NCBI GenBank assembly: GCA_965368585.1
Contig: CBDUNM010000046.1
Location: 1 to 29,552, forward strand
DNA length: 29,552 bases
DNA from: JARRQB01 sp965368585
Lineage (GTDB): Bacteria; Pseudomonadota; Gammaproteobacteria; Chromatiales; Chromatiaceae
Direction of reading: 5' to 3'
The notes beneath the pieces were generated by a model. That model saw nothing but the letters and a program-made list of their open reading frames with translations. It did no database searches and had not been told where the DNA came from. A program made the translations under genes and the position numbers. Positions 21,769 through 29,552 of the stretch are shown here, in pieces; the first letter of the stretch is position 1; each line of letters opens with the position of its first letter.

Positions 21769-23088
21769 ATGAGTTTGAACCGATCATCGGTTGGTATCGC
21801 TGTGACTTTGGCTGCGGCAATGATGAGCAGCGGCGCGCAGGCGCAAACCAAACTTACCATCGCGACCGTCAACAACGGTGACATGATCCGTATGCAGCAG
21901 CTGACCGACGACTTCAGCGCAAAGCACCCGGACATCGATGTGGAGTGGGTGACGCTGGAGGAGAATATTCTGCGTCAGCGCGTCACCACCGACGTCGCCA
22001 CCAAGGGCGGTCAATACGACATCATGACCATAGGCACTTACGAGGTACCGATCTGGGCCAAGCAGAATTGGCTGGTGCCACTGGAATTCGACGCTGCTTA
22101 CGATGTAGATGACATCCTGCCAGCGATCCGCGACGGATTGACGGTCGACGGTAAGATCTACGCCGCGCCTTTCTACGGTGAAAGCTCGATGGTGATGTAT
22201 CGCAAGGACCTGTTCGCCAAGGCCGGGTTGACCATGCCCGATGCACCGACCTGGGATCTGATTGGCGAGGCGGCACGCAAGCTCACCGATAAGGAGCAAG
22301 GGATCTACGGCATCTGCCTGCGCGGCAAAGCAGGTTGGGGTGAGAATATGGCCTTGCTGACCGCCACCGCCAATTCGTTCGGCGCGCGCTGGTTCGACGA
22401 GAAATGGCAGCCGCAGTTCGATCAGCCAGAGTGGAAGAGCGCTCTGCAGTTTTACGTCGATCTGATGCATGACGCCGGTCCTCCGGGTGCCTCGTCGAAT
22501 GGCTTCAACGAGAATCTGGCGCTGTTCCAGTCAGGCAAATGCGGCATGTGGATCGACGCCACGGTGGCGGCTTCCTTCGTCACCAACCCGACCGACAGCA
22601 AGGTCGCCGACCAGGTGGGCTTTGCACTGGCGCCGGACAACGGCCTGGGTAAGCGCGGCAACTGGTTGTGGGCCTGGTCGTTAGGTATACCGGCGGGCTC
22701 GAAAAAGGTCGACGCGGCGCAGAAATTTGTCGCGTGGGCGACCAGCAAAGAGTACCTGAACCTGGTGGCGGCCAAAGAAGGTTGGGCCAGTGTTCCTCCG
22801 GGCACGCGCAAGTCGCTGTACGCCAATCCGGACTACCTGGCCGCGGCGCCCTTCGCCGAGATGACCCTGGAGTCGATCAACTCGGCGGATCCGAACAACC
22901 CGACCGTCAAGCCCGTGCCCTACGTGGGTGTGCAGTTCGTAGCCATACCGGAATTTCAGGGCCTGGCTACCAGTGTTGGTCAGCAGTTTGCCGCTGCACT
23001 TGCCGGCACTATCACCGTTGACCAGGCACTGAAGAACGCCCAAAACTTGAGCTCGCGCGAGATGCGCAAGGCCGGTTACCCCAAGTAA
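21769..23088 (+). CDS. smoE: Polyol ABC transporter, substrate-binding protein
   Basis: This 439-residue periplasmic protein starts with a signal peptide (cleavage likely after SSGAQA, residue 25). It has the extracellular solute-binding protein family 1 plan, as in SmoE/MtlE sorbitol- and mannitol-binding proteins: LTIATVNNGDMIRMQQL, GQYDIMTIGTYEVPIWAKQNWL, APFYGESSMVMYRKDLF, and GLGKRGNWLWAWSLGIPAGSKK. Length is usual for the family. ATG 21769 follows TGGAGGAAGG. It is first in the import operon and is separated from the first permease gene by a stem-loop. The ligand is assigned from the downstream dehydrogenase and xylulokinase genes: sorbitol, mannitol and/or D-arabitol. Confidence 0.93.
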   Translation: MSLNRSSVGIAVTLAAAMMSSGAQAQTKLTIATVNNGDMIRMQQLTDDFSAKHPDIDVEWVTLEENILRQRVTTDVATKGGQYDIMTIGTYEVPIWAKQNWLVPLEFDAAYDVDDILPAIRDGLTVDGKIYAAPFYGESSMVMYRKDLFAKAGLTMPDAPTWDLIGEAARKLTDKEQGIYGICLRGKAGWGENMALLTATANSFGARWFDEKWQPQFDQPEWKSALQFYVDLMHDAGPPGASSNGFNENLALFQSGKCGMWIDATVAASFVTNPTDSKVADQVGFALAPDNGLGKRGNWLWAWSLGIPAGSKKVDAAQKFVAWATSKEYLNLVAAKEGWASVPPGTRKSLYANPDYLAAAPFAEMTLESINSADPNNPTVKPVPYVGVQFVAIPEFQGLATSVGQQFAAALAGTITVDQALKNAQNLSSREMRKAGYPK

Positions 23089-23104
23089 ATCCCGGTCACC
23101 GTGA

Positions 23105-23134
23105 CTAACGCCCTGTTGACCGCCAGGGTGTTGG
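23105..23134 (+). promoter_or_regulatory. Intercistronic stem-loop after smoE
   Basis: CTAACGCCCTG (23105-23115) pairs with CAGGGTGTTGG (23124-23134), 11 pairs with two G-U, around an eight-base loop. Such hairpins after ABC binding-protein genes usually protect the upstream mRNA, so the binding protein is made in excess over the permease. No T-run follows. Confidence 0.55.
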
Positions 23135-23174
23135 CCCCGGTGTCTTATCCGCTACTGTTTCGGAGGCCAGTGCC

Positions 23175-24047
23175 ATGGCGACCATGCATTCCCGCACCGC
23201 CGCACGTTTCATGATTTCGCCCGCCGTTTTGATGTTGCTCGGCTGGATGATTATCCCCCTGTCGATGACGCTGTATTTTTCCTTCCTGCGTTACAACCTG
23301 CTGATGCCCGGAATGGAGGAATGGACGGGCTGGACCAACTACGAGTTTTTCCTTACCGACCCGGCCTTTTTCGCGGCGATGAGTAACACCTTGTTGCTGG
23401 TCGGCGGCGTGCTGCTCATCACGGTGATCGGCGGGATCGCGCTGGCGCTGCTGATCGACCAACCGATCTGGGGACAGGGGATCGTGCGTATCCTGGTCAT
23501 CGCGCCCTTCTTTGTGATGCCCACGGTATCGGCCTTGGTGTGGAAGAACATGTTCATGAACCCGGTTAATGGACTGTTTGCTCACGCCGCAAGCTTTCTC
23601 GGATTGGAACCCTTCGACTTTCTCGCTCATGCGCCGCTGTTCTCGATCATTCTGATCGTCGCCTGGGGGTGGCTGCCGTTCGCCACCCTGATCCTGCTCA
23701 CGGCGCTGCAATCCTTGGATCAGGAACAACTCGAGGCGGCGGAGATGGACGGCGCCAGTGTGCCCAGGCGATTCTTTTATATTATGCTGCCGCACATGGC
23801 GCGCGCGATCACGGTGGTGATCCTGATCCAAACCATCTTCCTGCTGTCGGTTTTCGCCGAAATCCTGGTCACTACCAATGGTGGCCCAGGCTACGCGTCG
23901 ACCAACATCACCTTCTTGGTATATGCCCAGTCGTTGCTGCAGTTCGACGTCGGTGGCGGTTCGGCGGGCGGCATCATCGCCGTCATCCTGGCTAACATCG
24001 TGGCAATCTTCCTGATGCGCATGATCGGAAAAAACCTGGAGGTATGA
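23175..24047 (+). CDS. smoF: Polyol ABC transporter, permease 1
   Basis: This 290-residue inner-membrane protein has six predicted transmembrane segments, starting with FMISPAVLMLLGWMIIPLSM and ending GGIIAVILANIVAIFLMRMIG. The cytoplasmic EAA loop is QLEAAEMDGASVPRRFFYIM (about residues 190-209), which contacts the ATPase. It belongs to the MalF-like CUT1 permeases, without the large MalF periplasmic loop. ATG 23175 is preceded by CGGAGG. The end of this gene supplies the ribosome site (GGAGG) of the next one, which starts after a four-base gap. Confidence 0.93.
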   Translation: MATMHSRTAARFMISPAVLMLLGWMIIPLSMTLYFSFLRYNLLMPGMEEWTGWTNYEFFLTDPAFFAAMSNTLLLVGGVLLITVIGGIALALLIDQPIWGQGIVRILVIAPFFVMPTVSALVWKNMFMNPVNGLFAHAASFLGLEPFDFLAHAPLFSIILIVAWGWLPFATLILLTALQSLDQEQLEAAEMDGASVPRRFFYIMLPHMARAITVVILIQTIFLLSVFAEILVTTNGGPGYASTNITFLVYAQSLLQFDVGGGSAGGIIAVILANIVAIFLMRMIGKNLEV

Positions 24048-24051
24048 TCCT

Positions 24052-24882
24052 ATGGCACGCTCAGTTTCCCAAACTCGCAAGGTCACGATGACGCTGCTCG
24101 CCTGGACGATCGGCCTGCTGATCTTCTTCCCGATCTTGTGGACCCTGCTTACCAGCTTCAAGACCGAGGCCGAAGCCATTGCCTCGCCGCCTTCGCTCAT
24201 CGGTTTCCAATGGACGTTGGAGAACTATCATGCTGTGCTGGAGCGCTCTAACTACTTTCTGCACTTTTGGAACTCCGTGGTCATTTCTGTGGGTTCTACC
24301 CTGCTGGGTCTGCTGGTCGCCATTCCGGCGGCCTGGGCCATGGCTTTCGTGCCGAGTAAGGGCACCAAGAACATGCTGATGTGGATGCTATCGACCAAGA
24401 TGCTCCCGCCGGTTGGGGTGTTGATTCCAATTTATCTTATCTTTCGTGACTACGGGTTGCTGGACACGCGCTTCGGCCTGGTGATCGTGCTGATGTTGAT
24501 CAATCTGCCGATCATCATCTGGATGCTCTACACCTACTTCAAGGAGATTCCCGGCGAGATCCTGGAGGCCGCGCGTATGGACGGCGCCAGTCTGATGGAC
24601 GAGATCGTGCACGTGCTCACACCGATGGCGGTGCCGGGGATCGCCTCGACCGTGCTGTTGAATATTATCCTTGCCTGGAACGAGGCCTTCTGGACCCTCA
24701 ACCTGACCGCGGCCAAGGCGGCGCCCTTGACCGCCTTCATCGCCAGCTATTCGAGCCCGGAAGGGCTGTTCTACGCTAAACTCAGCGCCGCTTCGACGAT
24801 GGCCATCGCACCGATATTGATCATGGGCTGGTTCAGCCAGAAGCAACTGGTGCGTGGCTTGACCTTCGGCGCGGTGAAATAG
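24052..24882 (+). CDS. smoG: Polyol ABC transporter, permease 2
   Basis: This 276-residue MalG-like permease pairs with the preceding one. TM1 is LLAWTIGLLIFFPILWTLL, followed by the usual TSFKTEAEAIASPPSLI motif of this half. The EAA loop is ILEAARMDGASLMDEIVHVL (about 177-196). The protein ends near SQKQLVRGLTFGAVK, the standard C-terminus of MalG-type subunits. It starts four bases after smoF, with GGAGG inside the end of that gene, so the two are translationally linked. The ATPase gene follows after 11 bases. Confidence 0.94.
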   Translation: MARSVSQTRKVTMTLLAWTIGLLIFFPILWTLLTSFKTEAEAIASPPSLIGFQWTLENYHAVLERSNYFLHFWNSVVISVGSTLLGLLVAIPAAWAMAFVPSKGTKNMLMWMLSTKMLPPVGVLIPIYLIFRDYGLLDTRFGLVIVLMLINLPIIIWMLYTYFKEIPGEILEAARMDGASLMDEIVHVLTPMAVPGIASTVLLNIILAWNEAFWTLNLTAAKAAPLTAFIASYSSPEGLFYAKLSAASTMAIAPILIMGWFSQKQLVRGLTFGAVK

Positions 24883-24893
24883 GGGAATAATTT

Positions 24894-25892
24894 ATGGGCA
24901 GCATACTACTAAATGAGGTCAACAAGTCCTTCGGCGACGTGCAGGTCATTCCATCGATCGACCTGGAAATAAAGGAGGGTGAGTTCGTCGTGTTCGTCGG
25001 CCCCTCCGGCTGCGGCAAGTCGACCCTGTTGCGCCTGATCGCCGGGCTTGAAGACGTGACCGGCGGCCGCATCGAGATCGACGGTGAGGACGCGACCCGT
25101 ACCCCTCCGGCGAAACGTGGCCTGGCCATGGTGTTTCAATCCTACGCACTCTATCCGCATATGTCGGTGCGCAAGAATATCGCCTTCCCGCTGAAGATGG
25201 CGAACATCGACAAGGCGGAGGTCACGCGGCGGGTCGATGCCGCGGCCAAGGTCCTGAACCTGACCGATTATCTCGATCGTCGCCCCGGTCAGTTATCCGG
25301 CGGGCAGCGCCAGCGCGTCGCCATCGGGCGTGCCATCGTACGCCAGCCGGCGGCCTTTCTGTTCGACGAACCTCTGTCGAACCTGGATGCCGCGCTGCGG
25401 GTGAACATGCGCCTGGAGATATCCGAACTGCACCATAAACTGAAGACCACCATGGTCTACGTAACCCATGATCAGGTCGAAGCCATGACCATGGCCGACA
25501 AGATCGTGGTACTCAATGCCGGTCGTATCGAACAGGTGGGTTCGCCGCTGGAGCTTTATCACAGCCCGCGCAACCGTTTCGTGGCCGGATTCATCGGCTC
25601 GCCCAAGATGAACTTCTTCGGCGGCGCCGACGCCGAAAAACTTGGTGCGTACAGCATCGGTGTGCGCCCCGAGCATCTGAAGTTGTCGACCTCAGAGGGA
25701 CTCTGGTCCGGGACTGTCATGGTCTCCGAGCACCTGGGCTCGGACACGTTTTTGTATATCGATATGGAAGACGGCAACACCGTTACCGCGCGTGCAGACG
25801 GCGAGTTTCCGGTGCGCCACGGCGATCGGGTATGGCTGGCGCCGGAAGAGGGCAAAATCCATCGCTTCAGCTCCGAGGGACACACTCTTTGA
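24894..25892 (+). CDS. smoK: Polyol ABC transporter, ATP-binding subunit
   Basis: This 332-residue MalK/UgpC-type ATPase energises the importer. Walker A is GPSGCGKST (about 37-45), the Q-loop FQSYALYPHM, the signature LSGGQRQR, Walker B AFLFDEPLSNLDA and the switch His in YVTHDQVEAMTMAD. The C-terminal regulatory/TOBE part (about 235-332) is somewhat shorter than in MalK (about 370 residues) but keeps IGVRPEHL. The final codons overlap the TTG start of the broken sorbitol dehydrogenase gene. Confidence 0.95.
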   Translation: MGSILLNEVNKSFGDVQVIPSIDLEIKEGEFVVFVGPSGCGKSTLLRLIAGLEDVTGGRIEIDGEDATRTPPAKRGLAMVFQSYALYPHMSVRKNIAFPLKMANIDKAEVTRRVDAAAKVLNLTDYLDRRPGQLSGGQRQRVAIGRAIVRQPAAFLFDEPLSNLDAALRVNMRLEISELHHKLKTTMVYVTHDQVEAMTMADKIVVLNAGRIEQVGSPLELYHSPRNRFVAGFIGSPKMNFFGGADAEKLGAYSIGVRPEHLKLSTSEGLWSGTVMVSEHLGSDTFLYIDMEDGNTVTARADGEFPVRHGDRVWLAPEEGKIHRFSSEGHTL

Positions 25893-26337
25893 GCGAATGC
25901 CTCAAGGGCGAGACCGCGCTGATCAGCGGCGCGGCGCGCACCGCTGCCGAGATCGGTGTGGCCGTGCGTGCCGTGCATCGGGATATCACCCGGCAGGAAT
26001 CGATCGATCGACGCCGCCGTGGCCGAGGTTGAAACGAAGCTGGGGGGTATCGACATCCTGATCAACAACGCTGCCCTGTTCGATTTTGCCCCGGTGACCG
26101 AGATTACCCGCGACAGTTACCAGCGCCTGGTCGACGTTAATGTGTCCGGCGCGCTGTTTACGCTGCAGGCGGTTGCCAGTTCCATGATCAGGCGCGGTCA
26201 GGGCGGCAAGATCATCAACATGGCGAGCCAGGCGGGCCGAGGGATTGACCGGAATGGCGGTATTTCTCGCCTCCGACGAAGCAGACTATTTCGTCGCTCA
26301 GACGTACAACGTCGACGGCGGCAACTGGATGAGCTGA
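25889..26337 (+). pseudogene. smoS: Sorbitol dehydrogenase (SDR, SmoS-type), broken
   Basis: Pieces of a short-chain dehydrogenase of the SmoS / L-iditol 2-dehydrogenase type remain in order with three lesions. First, from TTG 25889, LKGETALISGAAR runs directly into TAAEIG, so about 30 residues including the end of the cofactor glycine motif are gone. Second, a 4-base CGAT tandem repeat at about 26001-26012 shifts the frame between RQESID and AAVAEVETKLGGIDILINNAALFDF. Third, after KIINMASQAGR the sequence jumps to GLTGMAVFLASDEADYFVAQ in another frame, removing roughly 75 residues with the catalytic Tyr and Lys. The original C-terminus (VDGGNWMS, stop 26335-26337) is kept. Intact length would be about 255 residues. 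No enzyme activity is expected. Confidence 0.9.
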
Positions 26338-26407
26338 GAGCAGCCTATACTAAGTATGGCTGCCGGATGTTGCCCTGTAATCCTTTGTGTCCCGAGGTAA
26401 GCAAATC

Positions 26408-27898
26408 ATGACTATCAAACTATGTTCGGAGAACCTGCATCGGGTGGCCGCGACCGCCGCGATACCGAAATATGACCGCGCAGCGCTGACGCGCGGCATC
26501 GTGCATTTCGGTGTCGGCAACTTCCATCGCGCGCACCAGGCGATGTATCTGGATGCGTTGTTCAATACCGGCGTCGACCACGACTGGGCGATTGTCGGTG
26601 CGGGTGTCATGCCATCCGACATGCAGATGCGTCAAATGCTGAAGGCGCAGAACTATCTAAGCACCTTGGTTGAGCAGTCGGCGCAACGCAGCAGCGCAAC
26701 AGTCACCGGCGCCATGATCGACTTTCTGGCACCGGGTGATCCGGCGGTGGTCATCGCCGCCCTGGCCGATCCCGCCATCCGCATCGTGTCGCTGACGGTC
26801 ACCGAAGGCGGCTATTTTATCGATCCGGCTTCAGGGGTGTTTGACCCCGGACATACTGCGATGGTCGCCGACGGCGCCGACCCGCAGCATCCGCAAACCG
26901 TATTCGGCCTGCTGGTCGCCGGTCTGAAGGCGCGCCGCGCCGCGGGTATTGCACCGTTTACGGTGATGTCCTGCGACAATGTACCGCACAATGGCGTGGT
27001 CGCGCGCAACGCCGTGACCGGCCTGGCGCGTCTGTCCGACCCGAACCTGGCGACCTGGATTGAAGCCGAAGTCACATTCCCCAATGGCATGGTTGACCGT
27101 ATCACTCCTGCGACCGGCGACAGGGAGCGCGAATTGTTGGCGCAAGACTTTGGGATCGAGGATGCGTGGCCGGTATTCTGCGAGGATTTCACCCAGTGGG
27201 TGCTGGAAGACAAGTTTGTCAACGGCCGCCCGGCGCTGGAGGCGGTGGGTGTGCAGTTCGTACCCGATGTCACGCCGTACGAGCACATGAAGATTCGTAT
27301 CCTCAACGGCGGCCACGCCCTGATCGCCTACGCGGCGGGACTGCTGGGTGTCGAATTTGCCCACCAGGCCATGACGCATCCCCTGGTGCTGGCTTTTCTG
27401 GAAAAGGTTGAACGCGAAGAAATCATACCGGTCATCCCGCCGGTGCCAGACACCGATCTGAACGAGTACTTCACGCTGATCAAACAACGTTTCGCCAACC
27501 CGAAGATCGGCGATACGGTACGCCGGCTGTGTCTGGACGGCTCCAATCGGCAACCGAAATTCATAATCCCTTCGATCGCGGATCGTCTACGCGCGGGGGG
27601 CGATGTCACCGGTCTGGCGCTGGCCTCGGCGCTGTGGTCCCGGTACTGCTTCGGCACTCTCGAAGACGGTCAGATGATAGAGCCCAACGACCCGAACTGG
27701 TCGCGCCTGGTCGCCAAAGCACAGGCGGCGCGCGACGATCCCATGGCCTGGCTGGCGATGGACGACATCTACGGTGAGGTAGGGCGATCCGAGGTCTTTC
27801 GTCAGCGTTTTGCCGCGGCGTTGAATGCGCTCTGGTCCGATGGGGTGCAAGCCGTGCTGACCCGTTATCTGGATGGCGAAGCATTGACTCGATCATGA
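26408..27898 (+). CDS. mtlK: Mannitol 2-dehydrogenase (long-chain polyol dehydrogenase)
   Basis: This 496-residue NAD-dependent, zinc-independent enzyme oxidises D-mannitol to D-fructose, and family members also oxidise D-arabitol to D-xylulose and sorbitol to fructose. The cofactor region is HFGVGNFHRAHQAMYLD near residues 33-49. The catalytic set Lys295-x4-Asn300-x2-His303 is in MKIRILNGGH; these numbers equal those of the Pseudomonas fluorescens enzyme, which supports the ATG at 26408 (after GAGGTAA) over the earlier GTG at 26387. It follows the broken sorbitol dehydrogenase gene by 70 bases. Its stop overlaps a 17-codon ATG frame (27895-27948) that runs into the xylB start. Confidence 0.95.
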   Translation: MTIKLCSENLHRVAATAAIPKYDRAALTRGIVHFGVGNFHRAHQAMYLDALFNTGVDHDWAIVGAGVMPSDMQMRQMLKAQNYLSTLVEQSAQRSSATVTGAMIDFLAPGDPAVVIAALADPAIRIVSLTVTEGGYFIDPASGVFDPGHTAMVADGADPQHPQTVFGLLVAGLKARRAAGIAPFTVMSCDNVPHNGVVARNAVTGLARLSDPNLATWIEAEVTFPNGMVDRITPATGDRERELLAQDFGIEDAWPVFCEDFTQWVLEDKFVNGRPALEAVGVQFVPDVTPYEHMKIRILNGGHALIAYAAGLLGVEFAHQAMTHPLVLAFLEKVEREEIIPVIPPVPDTDLNEYFTLIKQRFANPKIGDTVRRLCLDGSNRQPKFIIPSIADRLRAGGDVTGLALASALWSRYCFGTLEDGQMIEPNDPNWSRLVAKAQAARDDPMAWLAMDDIYGEVGRSEVFRQRFAAALNALWSDGVQAVLTRYLDGEALTRS

Positions 27899-27931
27899 AC
27901 CCGCAGATAAAACCGGCAGGTACGGACGCCA

Positions 27932-29392
27932 TTGTATCTGGGACTTGATCTGGGCACCTCCGGTCTGAAGGCGCTGCTGATCGATACCGAGCAGCGGGTG
28001 CTTGCCACCGCGTCCGCGCCGCTGACCGTGGTTCGACCTCATCCGGGTTGGTCTGAGCAAGACCCGGCGGATTGGATCACTGCGGCCGAAATCGCGCTGG
28101 ATCAACTCAAAGCGACGCACGGTGCGGCCCTGGCCGCGGTGCAGGGAATAGGCCTGTCCGGGCAGATGCACGGTGCGACCCTGCTCGATGCCGGTGATCG
28201 GGTTTTGCGTCCCTGTATCTTGTGGAACGATACCCGCAGCCGTGCCCAGGCCGCGCGCCTGGACGCCGATCCGCGCTTCCGGCGCATCTCGGGCAACATC
28301 GTCTTTCCGGGGTTTACCGCGCCTAAATTGACGTGGGTGCGTGAGCAAGAGCCCGAGGTGTTTGCCCGCGTACACCAGGTGCTGTTGCCCAAAGACTACC
28401 TACGTCTATGGCTGACCGGCGAGCATGTGGCGGAGATGTCGGACGCGGCCGGCACGGCCTGGCTGGATACCGGGGCACGCGCTTGGTCCAAGACGCTGCT
28501 CGAGGCCGGCGGCATGGTGCTCGAACAGATGCCGCGGTTGATCGAGGGTAGCGCCGTTTCGGGCGTGTTGCGCCGCAAGCTCGCTGCCCGCTGGGGCATG
28601 GCAGGAGCAGTTGCCGTGGCCGGCGGCGCGGGTGACAACGCCGCATCCGCCGTTGGCACGGGAACGGTTACGCCCGGGTCGGCCTTTGTCTCACTGGGTA
28701 CTTCCGGGGTGGTGTTCGCCGCCACTGCGCGCTATCTGTCCAATCCTGACAGCGCGATTCACGCCTTCTGTCACGCCTTGCCCGATACCTGGCACCAGAT
28801 GGGCGTGATCCTCTCGGCCAGCGCGGCGCTTGATTGGTACGCCGGCGTCGTCGGCAGTGCGCCAGTTGAATTGACCACGGCCGTGGGTGAGCATTTGGTG
28901 GCGCCCGGGGAACTGACCTTTCTGCCCTATCTATCCGGCGAGCGTACGCCGCATAATGACGCGCGGGTGCGCGGCGCCTTCATCGGTCTGTCGCACGAGA
29001 GCGACCGTCAGGCACTGACCCGCGCGGTGCTGGAAGGCGTCGCCTTCGCGTTACGGGATAACCTAGAGGCGCTGCGTAATGCCGGTACTGAGTTGTCCGG
29101 TCTGATCGCGGTCGGAGGCGGTTCACGTTCCCGTTATTGGCTGAAGCTGATCGCCACGGTTTTGAATCTTCCAGTGCAACTTCCGGCCGAGGGTGACTTC
29201 GGCGCGGCCTTTGGCGCTGCCCGGCTCGGCCTGATCGCGGCAAGCGGCGCCGACCCTTGCGCGATCTGCACCCCACCTGCGATCGCGGCTACCCTGGAAC
29301 CGGAAGTTCCGCTGCATTCGGCCTTTGAGCAGGCCTACAGACGTTATCGCGCTCTCTACCCGGCTATGCGTCGCGCCGCCGCGCCTGACTGA
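27932..29392 (+). CDS. xylB: Xylulokinase
   Basis: This 486-residue FGGY-family kinase phosphorylates D-xylulose to xylulose 5-phosphate for the pentose phosphate pathway. The N-terminal phosphate motif is YLGLDLGTSGLKALLID, followed by GLSGQMHG (substrate His), PCILWNDTRS, AGDNAASAVGTG and the C-terminal ATP-site block GGGSRSRYWLKLIATVL. Length is normal. The start is TTG 27932; sequence CCATTGTATCTG looks like an ancestral CC-ATG-TAT-CTG with one added T, which would leave a poor start codon. A 17-codon frame from ATG 27895 overlaps the mtlK stop and ends at 27948, so translation might be coupled. With mtlK it gives a complete D-arabitol route. Confidence 0.93.
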   Translation: MYLGLDLGTSGLKALLIDTEQRVLATASAPLTVVRPHPGWSEQDPADWITAAEIALDQLKATHGAALAAVQGIGLSGQMHGATLLDAGDRVLRPCILWNDTRSRAQAARLDADPRFRRISGNIVFPGFTAPKLTWVREQEPEVFARVHQVLLPKDYLRLWLTGEHVAEMSDAAGTAWLDTGARAWSKTLLEAGGMVLEQMPRLIEGSAVSGVLRRKLAARWGMAGAVAVAGGAGDNAASAVGTGTVTPGSAFVSLGTSGVVFAATARYLSNPDSAIHAFCHALPDTWHQMGVILSASAALDWYAGVVGSAPVELTTAVGEHLVAPGELTFLPYLSGERTPHNDARVRGAFIGLSHESDRQALTRAVLEGVAFALRDNLEALRNAGTELSGLIAVGGGSRSRYWLKLIATVLNLPVQLPAEGDFGAAFGAARLGLIAASGADPCAICTPPAIAATLEPEVPLHSAFEQAYRRYRALYPAMRRAAAPD

Positions 29393-29552
29393 CTGGATCA
29401 GTTCCAGCCTGCATGTTGCACCAGTATCCGGGACGATCGCGCCAGACAGGTGCGGCTGGACGCCGCTGTGGAGCGAAAGGCATAACTGTCGCGACGACTT
29501 GAGTGATCAGCGAGTGCAGGCGTGCCTGGACAAGCGAGGGCCCGGATAGATC

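Noticed and set aside
25956..26411. A 151-codon frame as a short intact dehydrogenase
   Set aside because: It lacks the cofactor motif and the catalytic Tyr/Lys segment and changes frame before the true C-terminus; it is the middle of the broken smoS-type gene.

Overview
The window looks like a chromosomal segment from a gammaproteobacterium. The NadA, dTDP-rhamnose, MetZ, HDOD/GGDEF and RND proteins are all of proteobacterial type and most read best against gammaproteobacterial relatives. A Chromatiales-like or other environmental lineage is possible, but this is an impression from remembered family resemblance, not a search. No tRNA, rRNA or CRISPR array was seen.

Left part (1-10.4 kb), household and signalling genes. 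The window opens inside rfbA, followed by rfbC and rfbD, which complete dTDP-L-rhamnose synthesis. Next comes a compact methionine unit: a promoter, a SAM-II-type riboswitch, an intrinsic terminator, metZ and an overlapping methyltransferase gene. On the minus strand an NrtR-type Nudix repressor gene overlaps nadA, and its promoter is covered by two near-identical palindromic operators. A plus-strand pair encodes an HDOD protein and a GAF-GGEEF diguanylate cyclase. A minus-strand pair encodes a dynamin-like GTPase and a ROK sugar kinase.

Middle part (10.4-19.3 kb). An SCP2-like lipid-binding protein with its own promoter precedes a six-gene run: an RND membrane-fusion protein, an RND pump with an about 290-residue C-terminal extension and a calcium-binding-like loop, a secreted Arg/Phe-rich repeat protein, an orphan ParA-type ATPase, a membrane-anchored TPR protein, and a one-pass membrane protein with a long predicted coiled coil. 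The last gene may have its own promoter. This run is the best candidate for an undescribed system, possibly a spatially organised RND export machine. That idea is inference.

Right part (19.3-29.5 kb). About 1.2 kb without an intact gene holds a decayed IS1182-type transposase. It is followed by a polyol utilisation cluster: a divergent AraC-family regulator, an ABC importer (smoEFGK type), a clearly broken sorbitol dehydrogenase gene (smoS type), mannitol 2-dehydrogenase (mtlK) and xylulokinase (xylB). The importer, long-chain dehydrogenase and xylulokinase would take D-arabitol to xylulose 5-phosphate and D-mannitol to fructose. No fructokinase lies in the cluster; the ROK kinase at 8 kb could supply that step. 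The last 160 bases show no gene I can support.
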